Below, in pieces: positions 1 through 8,555 of a stretch of DNA of 36,553 nucleotides; the stretch's first letter is position 1, and each line of letters opens with the position of its first letter. Source of the DNA: Spirochaetota bacterium (GTDB taxonomy: Bacteria > Spirochaetota > UBA4802 > UBA5550). The notes beneath the pieces are model-generated. The model was not told the origin of the DNA. It did not search any database and saw only the letters and a program-made list of their open reading frames with translations. Both the position numbers and the translations under genes were made by a program. Location: assembly GCA_003246895.1 (NCBI GenBank), contig QKCL01000041.1, forward strand, positions 1-36,553. The letters run 5' to 3'.

Positions 1-16
1 AAATACTGTAAAAGTT

Positions 17-32
17 TGGCACAGTTACTGCA
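17..32 (+). promoter_or_regulatory. Putative sigma-54 (RpoN) -24/-12 promoter
   Basis: TGGCAC at 17-22 and CTGCA at 28-32 place the invariant GG (18-19) and GC (30-31) exactly ten bases apart, as in the RpoN consensus TGGCAC-N5-TTGCA. Only one base of the two core blocks differs. The start point would fall near 43, about 45 bases before the SD-preceded ATG at 87. The upstream activator region lies outside the window. This is a pattern match by eye. Confidence 0.7.
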
Positions 33-86
33 TTATATATAGTATACAATGGAATATTATATTTAATGTCATATATGGAGGATGTT

Positions 87-287
87 ATGAGAGGAAACAT
101 TATTACATTTGGAAACCAGAAGATGGAATTTGACAAGTTCTGTGAGAGAGTACAGGGGTATGAACTTGAACTCACAAGGGGTGATATTATCAATATCCTT
201 AAAGAAACTGAAGACAAGAACCCTTCTTTGATCCCTGCACTTCTCAATGTGGTAAAGAATACATATCACATTAACATGACTGTGTAA
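87..287 (+). CDS. Small orphan protein of 66 residues, probably sigma-54 controlled
   Basis: I do not recognise this protein. The start at 87 is chosen because GGAGG (77-81) lies five bases upstream; an ATG at 66 in the same frame would add seven residues but has no ribosome site. The product is short, mixed-charge and probably cytosolic. It has no signal peptide, membrane segment or cysteine pair, and one Cys near residue 19. The second half looks helical (a run of E, K, L and I residues, then an SLIPALLNVV stretch). It is a single-gene unit: a sigma-54-like promoter stands upstream and a strong hairpin terminator follows 23 bases after the stop. A dedicated RpoN promoter suggests a regulated small protein, for example in nitrogen, envelope or motility control, but the function is unknown. 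Confidence 0.7.
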   Translation: MRGNIITFGNQKMEFDKFCERVQGYELELTRGDIINILKETEDKNPSLIPALLNVVKNTYHINMTV

Positions 288-310
288 CAGACTTCTATAC
301 AATACAAAAT

Positions 311-340
311 AACCCCGGCAATCCCGGGGTTTTTCTTTTT
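311..340 (+). terminator. Rho-independent terminator after the small orphan gene
   Basis: A perfect 8-bp stem (AACCCCGG / CCGGGGTT, 311-318 and 324-331) with a 5-base loop is followed by a T-rich run to 340. It ends the rightward 66-residue gene. On the other strand the stem is followed by ATTTT, so it may also end the leftward glyA operon. Confidence 0.88.
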
Positions 341-369
341 CATGGGAATATGAAAGGAGGTGTTCTTTT

Positions 370-651
370 TCAGGTGATGTTTCTGTTTATCCTTTTTACT
401 TCAAATCCTTTCTCTGTGAGTAAATTGAACAGTTCTTCAAGTCTGTCTCCTGTTTCAGAATATTTATAAATAGTCGACCCAGAATATGCCAGTATATCAA
501 CTTTTTTAAGTACAATAACTTCCAGCATGTCGTTTCCGGTCTGCTCAGCTCTTCGTTCGTTGATTTCGGAGAAGGCCAGCTTTGAGATGTTAAGTCCGTT
601 TATCTCCTTTATGAAATCTTCTATTTTATTATATTTTTTTTCTTCGGCCAT
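370..651 (-). CDS. Hypothetical protein, 93 residues, last gene of the glyA operon
   Basis: I do not recognise the family. The 93-residue product is soluble and strongly charged, with no signal peptide and no cysteine. The N-terminus looks helical (an EDFIKEI stretch); the middle has two probable strands (LEVIVLKKVDIL and STIYKY), and another amphipathic helix lies near residues 68-82 before a basic end. It could be a small alpha/beta domain that binds a partner. Its start codon lies three bases after the stop of the phosphoesterase-like lipoprotein gene, so the two are almost certainly co-transcribed and perhaps translationally coupled. It ends in the interval holding the 311-340 hairpin. 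Confidence 0.65.
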   Translation of the reverse strand: MAEEKKYNKIEDFIKEINGLNISKLAFSEINERRAEQTGNDMLEVIVLKKVDILAYSGSTIYKYSETGDRLEELFNLLTEKGFEVKRINRNIT

Positions 652-654
652 TGC

Positions 655-1467
655 TTATCTGTTTTCCTTCTGGTATTTGTATTTGCAGGGCTCAACATTC
701 AGTGAACCGTTCGTAATTGTGAGGAGATAGAACTGGTTTTTGCCTGTATGCTTTTTTCTTTCAGGGCTGTTATCACATCCTGTTTCGATGTATCTTACCC
801 CATCCTTTTCCGATTCTCTGAACCTGTCTCTGTCTCCTGTGATAACAGCTGTTACACTGTATTTTCGGAAGAGATTCTGCAGATATTCGGCCCTGTTGGA
901 AGTTTCCCTGTTTCTGAACTGTGAGAAAATTCTGTGGTGGGAAAAAACTATAGTGTATGGGATGTCCCTGTTTTCCTGGAGGTCATTTTTCAGCCATCTG
1001 AGCTGTTCAGTGTCCAGGTATTCCCTGTCTGAATCTTTTGATGAAAGGAATATCAGATGTACTCCTCCGCAGTTCAGGGAACTGTATCTGGTTGCACCTG
1101 GCAGTTTTTCGAAAAAGTCCAGGGTGCCGTTGTAACGGTCCCTTTCTCCGGGGATAATGTGCAGTATCCTGCCCCTTTTTCCGGTGATTTCAGACAGTGC
1201 CTGGTTTTGCATTTCCATATCTTCTGCTGTAATTCCAAGTGATTTAGATCCGCCGTACAGAATATTTCCCATATGAATGGTGACTACGGGGTGGCTGCTG
1301 CTGATTTCTGTCATGAGTCCCTTGAAACTTGAAAAATCCGGGCGGAAAGGGGAGAATGGTGAACTGTTTCCTGTTACTGCGATGATAATGCTTTGATCTC
1401 CCTGTTTCATGCCTTTGCAGGATAGAAACAGAGAGAGTGCCGCAATCAGGATTGTGAATTTTTTCAT
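655..1467 (-). CDS. Lipoprotein with a degenerate calcineurin-like phosphoesterase fold
   Basis: The 270-residue product begins with a lipoprotein signal (lipobox L-F-L-S-C, Cys17), so it should be anchored in an envelope membrane facing the periplasm or surface. The rest follows the order of motifs of the metallophosphoesterase fold, but the metal ligands are replaced. The GD block reads HMGN (66-69), the GNHD block reads GERD (107-110), and the GHxH block reads GDRD (211-214). Only the SHH block (FSHHRIF, 175-181) survives. Catalysis with the usual two-metal centre is therefore unlikely, so this is inferred to be a pseudoenzyme with a binding or scaffold role. Its ATG overlaps the glyA TGA (ATGA), which indicates translational coupling. 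The fold call is from motif order; a structure comparison was not possible. Confidence 0.7.
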   Translation of the reverse strand: MKKFTILIAALSLFLSCKGMKQGDQSIIIAVTGNSSPFSPFRPDFSSFKGLMTEISSSHPVVTIHMGNILYGGSKSLGITAEDMEMQNQALSEITGKRGRILHIIPGERDRYNGTLDFFEKLPGATRYSSLNCGGVHLIFLSSKDSDREYLDTEQLRWLKNDLQENRDIPYTIVFSHHRIFSQFRNRETSNRAEYLQNLFRKYSVTAVITGDRDRFRESEKDGVRYIETGCDNSPERKKHTGKNQFYLLTITNGSLNVEPCKYKYQKENR

Positions 1468-2717
1468 ATCCTGAGGAAGTCTGTGGGGTAGGATTTACAG
1501 ATTTCACTAACTGACTCTTTTACATTTGCAAGAACAGAGTCATCATTCATGTTGTTTATAATATCCAGAATGAGTGTTCCGACCTTTTTGAAGTCGTCCT
1601 CTTTCAGTCCCCTGGTGGTAAGAGCAGGGCTTCCGAGCCTGATTCCGCTTGTCACAAATGGAGATTTGTCGTCAAAGGGAACACCGTTCTTGTTGCATGT
1701 AATTCCCGCTTCATCGAGCCTGTTCGCAACATCCTTGCCAGTGAGGTCTTTGTTCCTCAGGTCAACAAGAATCAGGTGGTTGTCTGTCCCCCCTGAAACA
1801 AGGTTAAGTCCGCCTGAAAGGAGAACTTCCGCCAGGGCCTTTGAGTTTTTTACTGTCTGTTTCTGGTATTCCTTGAATTCGGGCTGAAGTGCCTCTCCGA
1901 AAGCGACGGCCTTTGCTGCGATTGTGTGCATCTGCGGCCCCCCCTGAATTCCCGGGAACATGAATTTGTTCATTTCCTTTTCATTTGCTTCACTGGTGAG
2001 AATTACTCCGCCCCTTGGGCCTCTCAGGGTCTTGTGAGTGGTCATTGTTACATAGTCTGCAATATTTACAGGAGAAGGATGCTCTCCCGCTGCAACGAGT
2101 CCGGCAATATGTGCAATATCGGCCAGGAGTTTTGCTCCCACTGAGTCTGCAATTTCCCTGAATCTGTTAAAATCAATGGTTCTTGGATATGCAGAGGCTC
2201 CGCATATGATCATTTTCGGTTTTACTTCTTTTGCAAGTTTTGCAAGGGCTTCATAGTCGATCAGCTGGTTATCCTCTCTGACTCCATAGGCATGAACATC
2301 AAAATAGAGGCCTGAAAAGTTTACGGGTGAACCGTGGGAGAGGTGACCGCCATGTGCCAGGTTCATTCCGATGTATGACTCTCCCGCCTTGACTATTGAC
2401 ATCATTACAGCCATATTCGCCTGCGCTCCGGAGTGGGGCTGTACGTTTGCAGCTTCTGCGCCGAAGATTTTTTTAAGTCTTTCTATTGCCAGGCTTTCCA
2501 CTTCGTCCGCATGTTTGCAGCCGTTGTAGTATCTTTTGCCCGGGTAGCCTTCGGCGTATTTATTTGTAAGTGTCGAAGACGAGGCTTCCAGTACAGCTTT
2601 AGACACATAGTTTTCGGATGCTATCATGAGCAGGTTGTTTTCCTGCCTTTTGTCCTCATCCCTTAGTATTTTATAGACTTCGGGGTCTCTGCTTTCAAGA
2701 TTATATTTTGTTGTCAT
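1464..2717 (-). CDS. glyA: Serine hydroxymethyltransferase
   Basis: This cytosolic PLP enzyme interconverts serine and glycine and charges tetrahydrofolate with a one-carbon unit. The 417-residue length is typical of bacterial GlyA. Clear family motifs are ENYVS near 35, the substrate-binding stretch [16 protein letters not shown] (52-67), the SGAQAN block (96-101), the DIAHIAGL block (200-207) with the PLP-contacting Asp, and [12 protein letters not shown] with the Schiff-base Lys at about 229. The start at 2717 follows GAGGT on the minus strand at good spacing. It heads a leftward operon whose next gene overlaps its stop codon by four bases. The upstream interval is shared with the divergent psd gene. 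Confidence 0.97.
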   Translation of the reverse strand: MTTKYNLESRDPEVYKILRDEDKRQENNLLMIASENYVSKAVLEASSSTLTNKYAEGYPGKRYYNGCKHADEVESLAIERLKKIFGAEAANVQPHSGAQANMAVMMSIVKAGESYIGMNLAHGGHLSHGSPVNFSGLYFDVHAYGVREDNQLIDYEALAKLAKEVKPKMIICGASAYPRTIDFNRFREIADSVGAKLLADIAHIAGLVAAGEHPSPVNIADYVTMTTHKTLRGPRGGVILTSEANEKEMNKFMFPGIQGGPQMHTIAAKAVAFGEALQPEFKEYQKQTVKNSKALAEVLLSGGLNLVSGGTDNHLILVDLRNKDLTGKDVANRLDEAGITCNKNGVPFDDKSPFVTSGIRLGSPALTTRGLKEDDFKKVGTLILDIINNMNDDSVLANVKESVSEICKSYPTDFLRI

Positions 2718-2881
2718 TTAATACCTCGTTGTGGTGGCAGTTTTTATAAATAATATGAAGTATTGAATTTAAAAATTATCATATATGTCAATTTAAAAAT
2801 ATCGGTATGAGTATCGCTTTTTTCTTTACATTATTTGTTGTGTTTTAAATTATACAATTAAACTAAATTGAGAAGGTATTT

Positions 2882-3718
2882 ATGAATCTGATTCTTTTCA
2901 GAATAATCCCCAAGGGTTTTATTTCCAGAATTTTCGGTTATATAGCACTTGTTCCCTTCCCCGGTTTTATGCTCAGGGGAATTATTTCATGGTATTGCGG
3001 CAAATACGGTGTTAAATATGACGAAGCTGTTGTGCCCGAGGGTGGGTTCAGAAGCCTGAATCATTTTTTTACACGGAAAGTTAAAGACGGTGTACATGTT
3101 GTTGCAAAGGGTAAAAAGGCAATAGTCTCCACAACAGATTCCCGAATTGACCAGCATGGAGATATAGACGGCGACACAATTATGCAGGCAAAGGGGCTTG
3201 GTTATTCCCTGAAGCAGCTTCTCCCTTCAAAACTTGCCGAGCGTTTCATTGACGGCAAGTTCATGACACTGTATCTTTCGCCGGGGGACTATCACAGAAT
3301 TCATTCACCGGTTTCCGGTAAAATTACAGGTTTTTTCCATATCCCCGGAAAGCTCTATACCGTTCAGGAATCCCTTGTGGGAAAACTGAGGGGTCTGTTT
3401 GCCATAAACGAAAGGCTCATTACATATATTGAGACAGACCGTGGCCTTGTAGCGGTGTGCAAAATCGGGGCAATAAATGTTGGCAAGATATCGCTTTCAT
3501 ACGAGGATAATGTCATAACAAACAGGTTCTTCAGGCGAAAGAGGGAAAAGTTCTATTCAAATGATGAAGTAAAGGATATAAAAGCAGGTGACGAAATCGG
3601 CATATTCAACCTCGGTTCAACTGTTATTCTTCTTTTTGAAAAAGGAATGGCTGATCTGGAAACATTCCAGTACGGAACAAAGGTGAGAGTCGGTGAAAAA
3701 ATTGGAAAAATAAGATAA
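2882..3718 (+). CDS. psd: Phosphatidylserine decarboxylase proenzyme
   Basis: This inner-membrane-associated pyruvoyl enzyme converts phosphatidylserine to phosphatidylethanolamine. At 278 residues it matches the bacterial Psd type. The signature YLSPGDYHRIHSP lies at 131-143 with the family's conserved histidines. The self-cleavage site is LGST at 244-247: cleavage between Gly245 and Ser246 would give beta and alpha chains and turn the serine into the pyruvoyl group. The N-terminal 40 residues are hydrophobic, as expected for membrane association. GAGAAGG precedes the ATG. It is divergent from glyA and sits 112 bases before the preferred start of the next gene. A partner phosphatidylserine synthase is not in this window; a separate CDP-alcohol transferase lies at 28091. 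Confidence 0.95.
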   Translation: MNLILFRIIPKGFISRIFGYIALVPFPGFMLRGIISWYCGKYGVKYDEAVVPEGGFRSLNHFFTRKVKDGVHVVAKGKKAIVSTTDSRIDQHGDIDGDTIMQAKGLGYSLKQLLPSKLAERFIDGKFMTLYLSPGDYHRIHSPVSGKITGFFHIPGKLYTVQESLVGKLRGLFAINERLITYIETDRGLVAVCKIGAINVGKISLSYEDNVITNRFFRRKREKFYSNDEVKDIKAGDEIGIFNLGSTVILLFEKGMADLETFQYGTKVRVGEKIGKIR

Positions 3719-3830
3719 TTCCAAAAAAAGGGTTTATTAAGAATAATTTTTATATTAAATTATATATATGAACTATATGGAACATTTTTCGGTTTATGAA
3801 AGATTGTTCGGTATAAGCAAGGAGGAATCA

Positions 3831-4541
3831 ATGGCATATCATAAAATGGACCAATATATCAACAATCAGGTCAGATTCTGGCATCAGCAGAAAGAAGAGG
3901 TTGAGAAGATTGGCAAAGAGGCAAAGGCTGTCCCTTTTGTTACAATATCACGGGAATATGGAGCAGGCGGATATGAGGTTGCCGAAAAGCTGGTAACAAT
4001 GATAAATGAGGAGTATAGTCCGGAGCCGCTCTGGGCAGCATACGACAAGGACCTGCTTGATAAGCTTTCCGATGACATGGGGCTTTCGAAACCTCTGTCT
4101 GATACCCTGACACATGATGCGAGAACGAAAATAACAGAATTTTTTCAGACATTTTTCAGCAAATTTCCTCCGCAGGTGGCGGTATTCCAGCGACTGGTTG
4201 AGAACATCAAGACTCTCCTTCTCAACGGGAATGTTGTGATTGTTGGAAGAGCAGGAAGAAAAATAGCAAAGGATATGCCGGGCGGATTTCATGTAAGAAT
4301 AGTGGCTCCACTTAAATGGAGAATAGACAGGGTTTCCAGAGTTTTCGGTATCAGTGAGAAGGAAGCGGAACATGTTATTGCTGATAAGACAAAGAAGAGG
4401 GAGTCTTTCCTCAGGGAATTTGTTAATTTTGACAATACCGATCCTCATAATTACCATATTGTTATTAATATGGAGGAGATCACAGCCGAAGAAGCGGCAA
4501 AAATGATTTATGATGGAATGAAAATCAGAGATATAATATAA
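3831..4541 (+). CDS. Cytidylate kinase-like family protein
   Basis: The product resembles the cytidylate-kinase-like family of P-loop proteins. With the start used here, VTISREYGAGGYEVAEKL at about 37-54 is the nucleotide-binding element. It is followed by the YDKDLLDKL block, then GNVVIVGRAGRKIA (a core beta strand and helix), and VRIVAPLKWRIDRV, the arginine-rich region. The true substrate is not established for this family. AGGAGG at 3820-3825 lies five bases before ATG 3831, so I take that start (236 residues). An in-frame ATG at 3768 would add 21 residues but has no ribosome site. The next gene begins three bases after this stop, so the two are coupled. The likely transcription unit is psd, this gene and the PQQ-like gene. 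Confidence 0.8.
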   Translation: MAYHKMDQYINNQVRFWHQQKEEVEKIGKEAKAVPFVTISREYGAGGYEVAEKLVTMINEEYSPEPLWAAYDKDLLDKLSDDMGLSKPLSDTLTHDARTKITEFFQTFFSKFPPQVAVFQRLVENIKTLLLNGNVVIVGRAGRKIAKDMPGGFHVRIVAPLKWRIDRVSRVFGISEKEAEHVIADKTKKRESFLREFVNFDNTDPHNYHIVINMEEITAEEAAKMIYDGMKIRDII

Positions 4542-4544
4542 TTA

Positions 4545-5039
4545 ATGGAAAACAGAAACTCCCAGGTTTTTAATCTTAAAGAGCAGGTCCTCTACTATGA
4601 TTTTATGGAAGGGGTTCTGCTTGCAAGAAGGGCAGGAGACAGGAAGAACCAGTGGATAAAGAAAATCCACGAGCCGGGCTCACTGCTTGGTGTAACGGAG
4701 GATGATGAAAGGCTCTATCTCTCTTTCGCGGAATCTGAAAAAAACGGGCAGTTCACAGTACTTGAAAGAAATACCGGCAAGACTCTGTGGGTAATTCCCG
4801 GGCGTTCCTTCCTGAATCAGCTTTATGGGGAATATATTTTTTTAATCTTTTCCGATGCAAGTGACATCTTCTATCTCCTCAAGGTTGATAAAAAAAACGG
4901 GAGCAAAATATGGCATCATCCGGTTCATGAGGGGTTATACGAATATATAATAAAGAGGGATTCAATCTCTCTCAAGTACAATGACGGGCCCGGCGAAAAT
5001 ATTTCAATGGAAACAGGGGAAATAATCAGAACCCTCTAG
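4545..5039 (+). CDS. Small PQQ-propeller-like protein
   Basis: The 164-residue product has no signal peptide, so it is predicted to be cytosolic. It contains two recognisable beta-propeller blade endings of the PQQ-like type (TGKTLWVIPG near 78-87 and NGSKIWHHPV near 118-127) separated by strand-rich segments, plus a weaker third repeat at the C-terminus (METGEIIRTL). This is about half of a normal eight-blade propeller. It may pair with itself or be a cut-down member of the family. PQQ-like repeats are often found in exported proteins such as BamB; the lack of an export signal here is unusual. It starts three bases after the kinase-like gene, so co-expression is likely, and it faces the TPR gene tail to tail. 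The function is not known. Confidence 0.65.
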   Translation: MENRNSQVFNLKEQVLYYDFMEGVLLARRAGDRKNQWIKKIHEPGSLLGVTEDDERLYLSFAESEKNGQFTVLERNTGKTLWVIPGRSFLNQLYGEYIFLIFSDASDIFYLLKVDKKNGSKIWHHPVHEGLYEYIIKRDSISLKYNDGPGENISMETGEIIRTL

Positions 5040-5048
5040 GGTCTAAGT

Positions 5049-8000
5049 CTATTTCTCCCCCCACCTCATCTCTTCACTGTAATAATCAATGCTGAATGGT
5101 ATGCTTTCATCAAGAAGCGGCTGGGCATCTCGGTGCGACCTTGCCAGGTTGACGCGGGCATATTCGTTTTCCCTGTCTATTTTTTTGGCAAATTCCACGG
5201 ATTTCCAGTAGGCCAGATCCCTTTTTTCGCCTTCATTCAGATTCTGATAAACTGCTCCCAGATTGTTGTATGCACTTGAAAGGGTCTGGAATATCTTTAT
5301 GTGGCTGTTTCTTGTTTTGCTTGGATTTTTTATCCTGTCCGCTTCATATTCATAGACTGAAACCAGTTTCAGAAGTTCACCTTTTGCTGCTCCGTAGCTG
5401 CCCTTGTGGAAGAATGCATTTCCAAGTGAGAGCATGAGTTCCGGCGATTTGATAAAGTCATCATAAAGCTGAAGCCATCTGTCCAGTGCCACTGAATAGT
5501 TTTTCTTCAGGTAATAAATTCTGCCCAGGTTATAGTTCAGTTCCGGGCTGTTTTCCCCCAGATTTGAAGCCTTTATGTAATACTGTTCCGCAATGGCTAG
5601 ATTTGCAAGTTTTTCTGTTTCATTTTCGGCAACTTCATCATCAAGGGCGCCTTTTCTGTCCTTTACCTTGTCAAAGTAGTAATAGAAAATATTTCCCATG
5701 TATCTGTTTGTGCTTCCGATACTTTCGGTTTCCCTGTAGAAGTCCTCTTTGGTAAATACCGGCTGGTTCGGATAGTATTCAACGGCCTTTTTCAGGTACT
5801 CATAGGCCTTTACCGGTTCTTTGGTCATGTAGTAATATTTGCCCAGGAGATGGAGGGCGCTGTAGTAGTTAGGAGCCAGACTCAGCGCTTTCTGAAGATA
5901 TCTCTCCATAACCATAAAGTTCTGCCTGTCCATGCTGAGTCTTGCATACTGTATCTGCAGCTGAGGATAGTCAGGATCTCTGTCGTTAAGAGCCTTGAGT
6001 ACTTCAAGAATCGCGGGATAGGTCTTGTCTTCCGGATCCTTGAATCTTGGGCTTGTTACTCCGTAATCTATCCTGACGTTTATGTTCGGGTCCCTGTTCT
6101 TGTCAATATAGTAGCCGGCGAGCTTTGACAGCAGCGGAGAAGGCAGTTCGGAAAGCATCTTTTTTCGGCGCAGTTCCGCATGGAGCGATGCAGTCATTTC
6201 CATTGAGTCCCTTTCTATGTACAGGTTCAGGAGGCCCGAATATCCTATGACTGAATTCTTGTCCACCTTGAGAATATCTTCGTAGTATTTTTTGGCTTTC
6301 AGGTACTGGCCCTGGTAAAAATAGGCGTTTCCTATTCCAAGAAGTGCGGTTATGTTGTCGCTTTCAAGAAGGAGAACCCTTCTGTAGAAATTTATGGCCA
6401 TTTCCAGATTGGAATCAATTTTAACAGGCTCCTTTGAGTCCCTGAAATACCATTCCTTGAGGTTGTTTTTCACGGAATCGAAGTAGACCCTGTTTGTCTT
6501 TGCGTAGAAGTAACCGAGACTGTTCAGAGTGTCCCTGTTGGTCCTGTCGATTGTATAGGCCCGGTTAAGTTTTTCAAGGGATTCACGGTAATCCCCATTG
6601 CTGAGATAGGCCCTTGCATATTCAGTGTAACCGTATATGTAATCCTTTTTGTATTCCTCATCCACTTCCCGGAAGATCTTTTCGGCTTCATCATAATTTT
6701 TTCTCCGCTGAAATCTCCCGCCTGAAATACCGCTGTTTACGATTATTTCAACACCCCTGTGGATAAGTTTCTTCGCCATATAGGGCTTGTATATGTAGTT
6801 ATAGGATGCAATAGTCAGGGCGAACGTGACTATTGCGCTTATGCCGAAAATTTTAGTCAGTTTGAGAAGTTTTTTCTGACGTTCCCTGCCCTCGAGAGTG
6901 TACTCGGGCCTGGCGGTTATTATCCGTTTTCTGGATATTTTTGCCTCATCAATGAGGCTGATTTTTTTCTTCAGCCTTTTTTCAAGGAATCTGTGTATGT
7001 TATCCTCGGGTTTGCCTGTGAGAATCATGTCGACCAGACGTCTGGTGTCCGCCGGGGACAGTCTGTCGTTCAGGACTGTATCCTTTATTTCGTTTCTGAT
7101 TGCAGGGTTAAAGAGAATGATGGCTTTTTTTAATTTTGACAATTCCTTGTCGGAAAGTTCAATCTCCGATTGATCATCCACCGGCTCTGAAGTTTCTTCA
7201 TGTCCCATGTCTTCAGAGTCTTCGAGTATGTCCAGATCTCCTCCGTCATCGAGAGGCTCGATTGTCAGAGGGGTTTCATCCAGGTCTCCGTGTTCCTGTG
7301 AAGCGATGTCTATGTCGGGGAATCCCTCCATCTCCTGACCCATACCCATGTCAAGGTCTATGTCGGGTAGGGTATCCATGTCTTCAATTTCATCTGCTGC
7401 GGTAGAAACAGGTTTTGAAATATCGATTTCACTCTCAAGTCCCTCTATGTCATCGAATGAATCCTCATCGAAACTGTCAAGTTCCCCGAGAGTATCCAGA
7501 TCATCCATTGGTTCCTGAAATCCGGAAGAAATCTCCTCTCCTTCATCAAAACCTTCTTCCGAAGAAAACGTGTCCCCTTCGATTTCGATACTGTCTGAAA
7601 TATCGGGAAGATCAATTTCAGGTATATCTGATATATCCCCTTCCGGAATATCGGTCATATCGTCCAGGGAGAGTTCATCAAGGTCGGGTATGTTTTCAGA
7701 ATCTTCCTGCTCTATGTTAAATTCGGTGCTTTTGCCCTTTTCCCCTTCATCTGTAAATGACAGGTCCTCAATGTCACTGATATCGGAGAGTGTTCCGGTC
7801 TCTTTGTCTTCGTCAAATGACAGGGTATCAAGAATCCCGGAGGGTTCTTCCTCCTCGCTTTCTATGAAGGAGAGATCGCTGTCCGACAGGGAAGTTATTT
7901 CCTCTCCCTCTGTCTCATCCATGTCCTGAATGAGTCCGGTTATATCCTCTATTTCGTCATCGTCTATTCCGCCGATTTCCTGGTCAAAAATGGTTTCACC

Positions 8001-8348
8001 TGTTTCAGAAGTGCCTGTGTCTTCAGAAGGGAAATCCTCGAAAACAGAAGTTTCATCCTCATCGGAGAATAAATCCAGGCCGCCTGGGCTTTCGAGGGAT
8101 TCCCCGGTAAGCGACGCCAGGTCGCCTATTTCATCGGACAGGGAACTGTCTTCAATATCCTCAAGGTCTCCGGGGAGGAAGGCTTCACTGTCTTCAATAT
8201 CATCACTGACCGGTAACACCGGTGCCTTCTGGACAGGCGGAGTCTCCTGCTGAAAATTTGCATCTTCTCCTGTTACAAGAGAAATTATACGGTTAATTTC
8301 CTGCAGTTCCTGGTCTGTGTATTGAATTTCTGTGGTTTTATCAGCCAT
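5049..8348 (-). CDS. Acidic, membrane-anchored TPR protein, candidate periplasmic flagellar collar protein FlcA
   Basis: The 1099-residue product has three parts. Residues 1-395 are very acidic and low in complexity (runs of D, E, S, I and L), after a short ordered start. Residues 398-465 form a compact charged domain (DKELSKLKK through RLKKK). One membrane segment lies at about 497-517. Residues 530-1080 carry many tetratricopeptide repeats (for example around 590-625, 660-720 and 820-870). The layout is a cytosolic acidic head with TPRs outside the inner membrane. It resembles the spirochaete flagellar collar protein FlcA (Borrelia BB0326), which helps assemble the stator. That assignment is recalled from architecture and family resemblance, and other TPR scaffolds remain possible. 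It stands alone, with no other flagellar genes beside it. No strong SD is seen. Confidence 0.72.
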   Translation of the reverse strand: MADKTTEIQYTDQELQEINRIISLVTGEDANFQQETPPVQKAPVLPVSDDIEDSEAFLPGDLEDIEDSSLSDEIGDLASLTGESLESPGGLDLFSDEDETSVFEDFPSEDTGTSETGETIFDQEIGGIDDDEIEDITGLIQDMDETEGEEITSLSDSDLSFIESEEEEPSGILDTLSFDEDKETGTLSDISDIEDLSFTDEGEKGKSTEFNIEQEDSENIPDLDELSLDDMTDIPEGDISDIPEIDLPDISDSIEIEGDTFSSEEGFDEGEEISSGFQEPMDDLDTLGELDSFDEDSFDDIEGLESEIDISKPVSTAADEIEDMDTLPDIDLDMGMGQEMEGFPDIDIASQEHGDLDETPLTIEPLDDGGDLDILEDSEDMGHEETSEPVDDQSEIELSDKELSKLKKAIILFNPAIRNEIKDTVLNDRLSPADTRRLVDMILTGKPEDNIHRFLEKRLKKKISLIDEAKISRKRIITARPEYTLEGRERQKKLLKLTKIFGISAIVTFALTIASYNYIYKPYMAKKLIHRGVEIIVNSGISGGRFQRRKNYDEAEKIFREVDEEYKKDYIYGYTEYARAYLSNGDYRESLEKLNRAYTIDRTNRDTLNSLGYFYAKTNRVYFDSVKNNLKEWYFRDSKEPVKIDSNLEMAINFYRRVLLLESDNITALLGIGNAYFYQGQYLKAKKYYEDILKVDKNSVIGYSGLLNLYIERDSMEMTASLHAELRRKKMLSELPSPLLSKLAGYYIDKNRDPNINVRIDYGVTSPRFKDPEDKTYPAILEVLKALNDRDPDYPQLQIQYARLSMDRQNFMVMERYLQKALSLAPNYYSALHLLGKYYYMTKEPVKAYEYLKKAVEYYPNQPVFTKEDFYRETESIGSTNRYMGNIFYYYFDKVKDRKGALDDEVAENETEKLANLAIAEQYYIKASNLGENSPELNYNLGRIYYLKKNYSVALDRWLQLYDDFIKSPELMLSLGNAFFHKGSYGAAKGELLKLVSVYEYEADRIKNPSKTRNSHIKIFQTLSSAYNNLGAVYQNLNEGEKRDLAYWKSVEFAKKIDRENEYARVNLARSHRDAQPLLDESIPFSIDYYSEEMRWGEK

Positions 8349-8555
8349 TTAGTATTCCCGAACGGTTAATAGTTTTAAGTGACATAATGTTCAGATATAA
8401 AATTTTCTCTTTTAAAAAGCAATTAAAATTTCATATTAAATATTTCTCTCATAATTATCGACATAATACATATACAGTTGAACTGAAAAGTGATATTTAT
8501 GGGTTATTTACTTTATTATTAATAAATAATGACCTTATTTAGTGTGGTGATTAAA

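Noticed and set aside
2718-2881. Possible glycine riboswitch or strong promoter before glyA
   Set aside because: The 164-base gap is AT-rich. A TTGACA exists on the minus strand (2786-2791), but no fitting -10 and no conserved riboswitch pattern were seen.
3768-3830. Upstream start for the cytidylate-kinase-like gene
   Set aside because: It has no ribosome site, while AGGAGG lies five bases before ATG 3831. Kept as an alternative only.
7570-8253. Two rightward serine-rich reading frames opposite the acidic head
   Set aside because: They are the complement of the D/E-rich coding sequence of the TPR gene; no ribosome site and low-complexity composition.
8349-8555. Regulatory element in the 207-base gap between the TPR and CBM48-like genes
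   Set aside because: Very AT-rich; I saw no clear promoter pair, sigma-28 element or hairpin that I could support.
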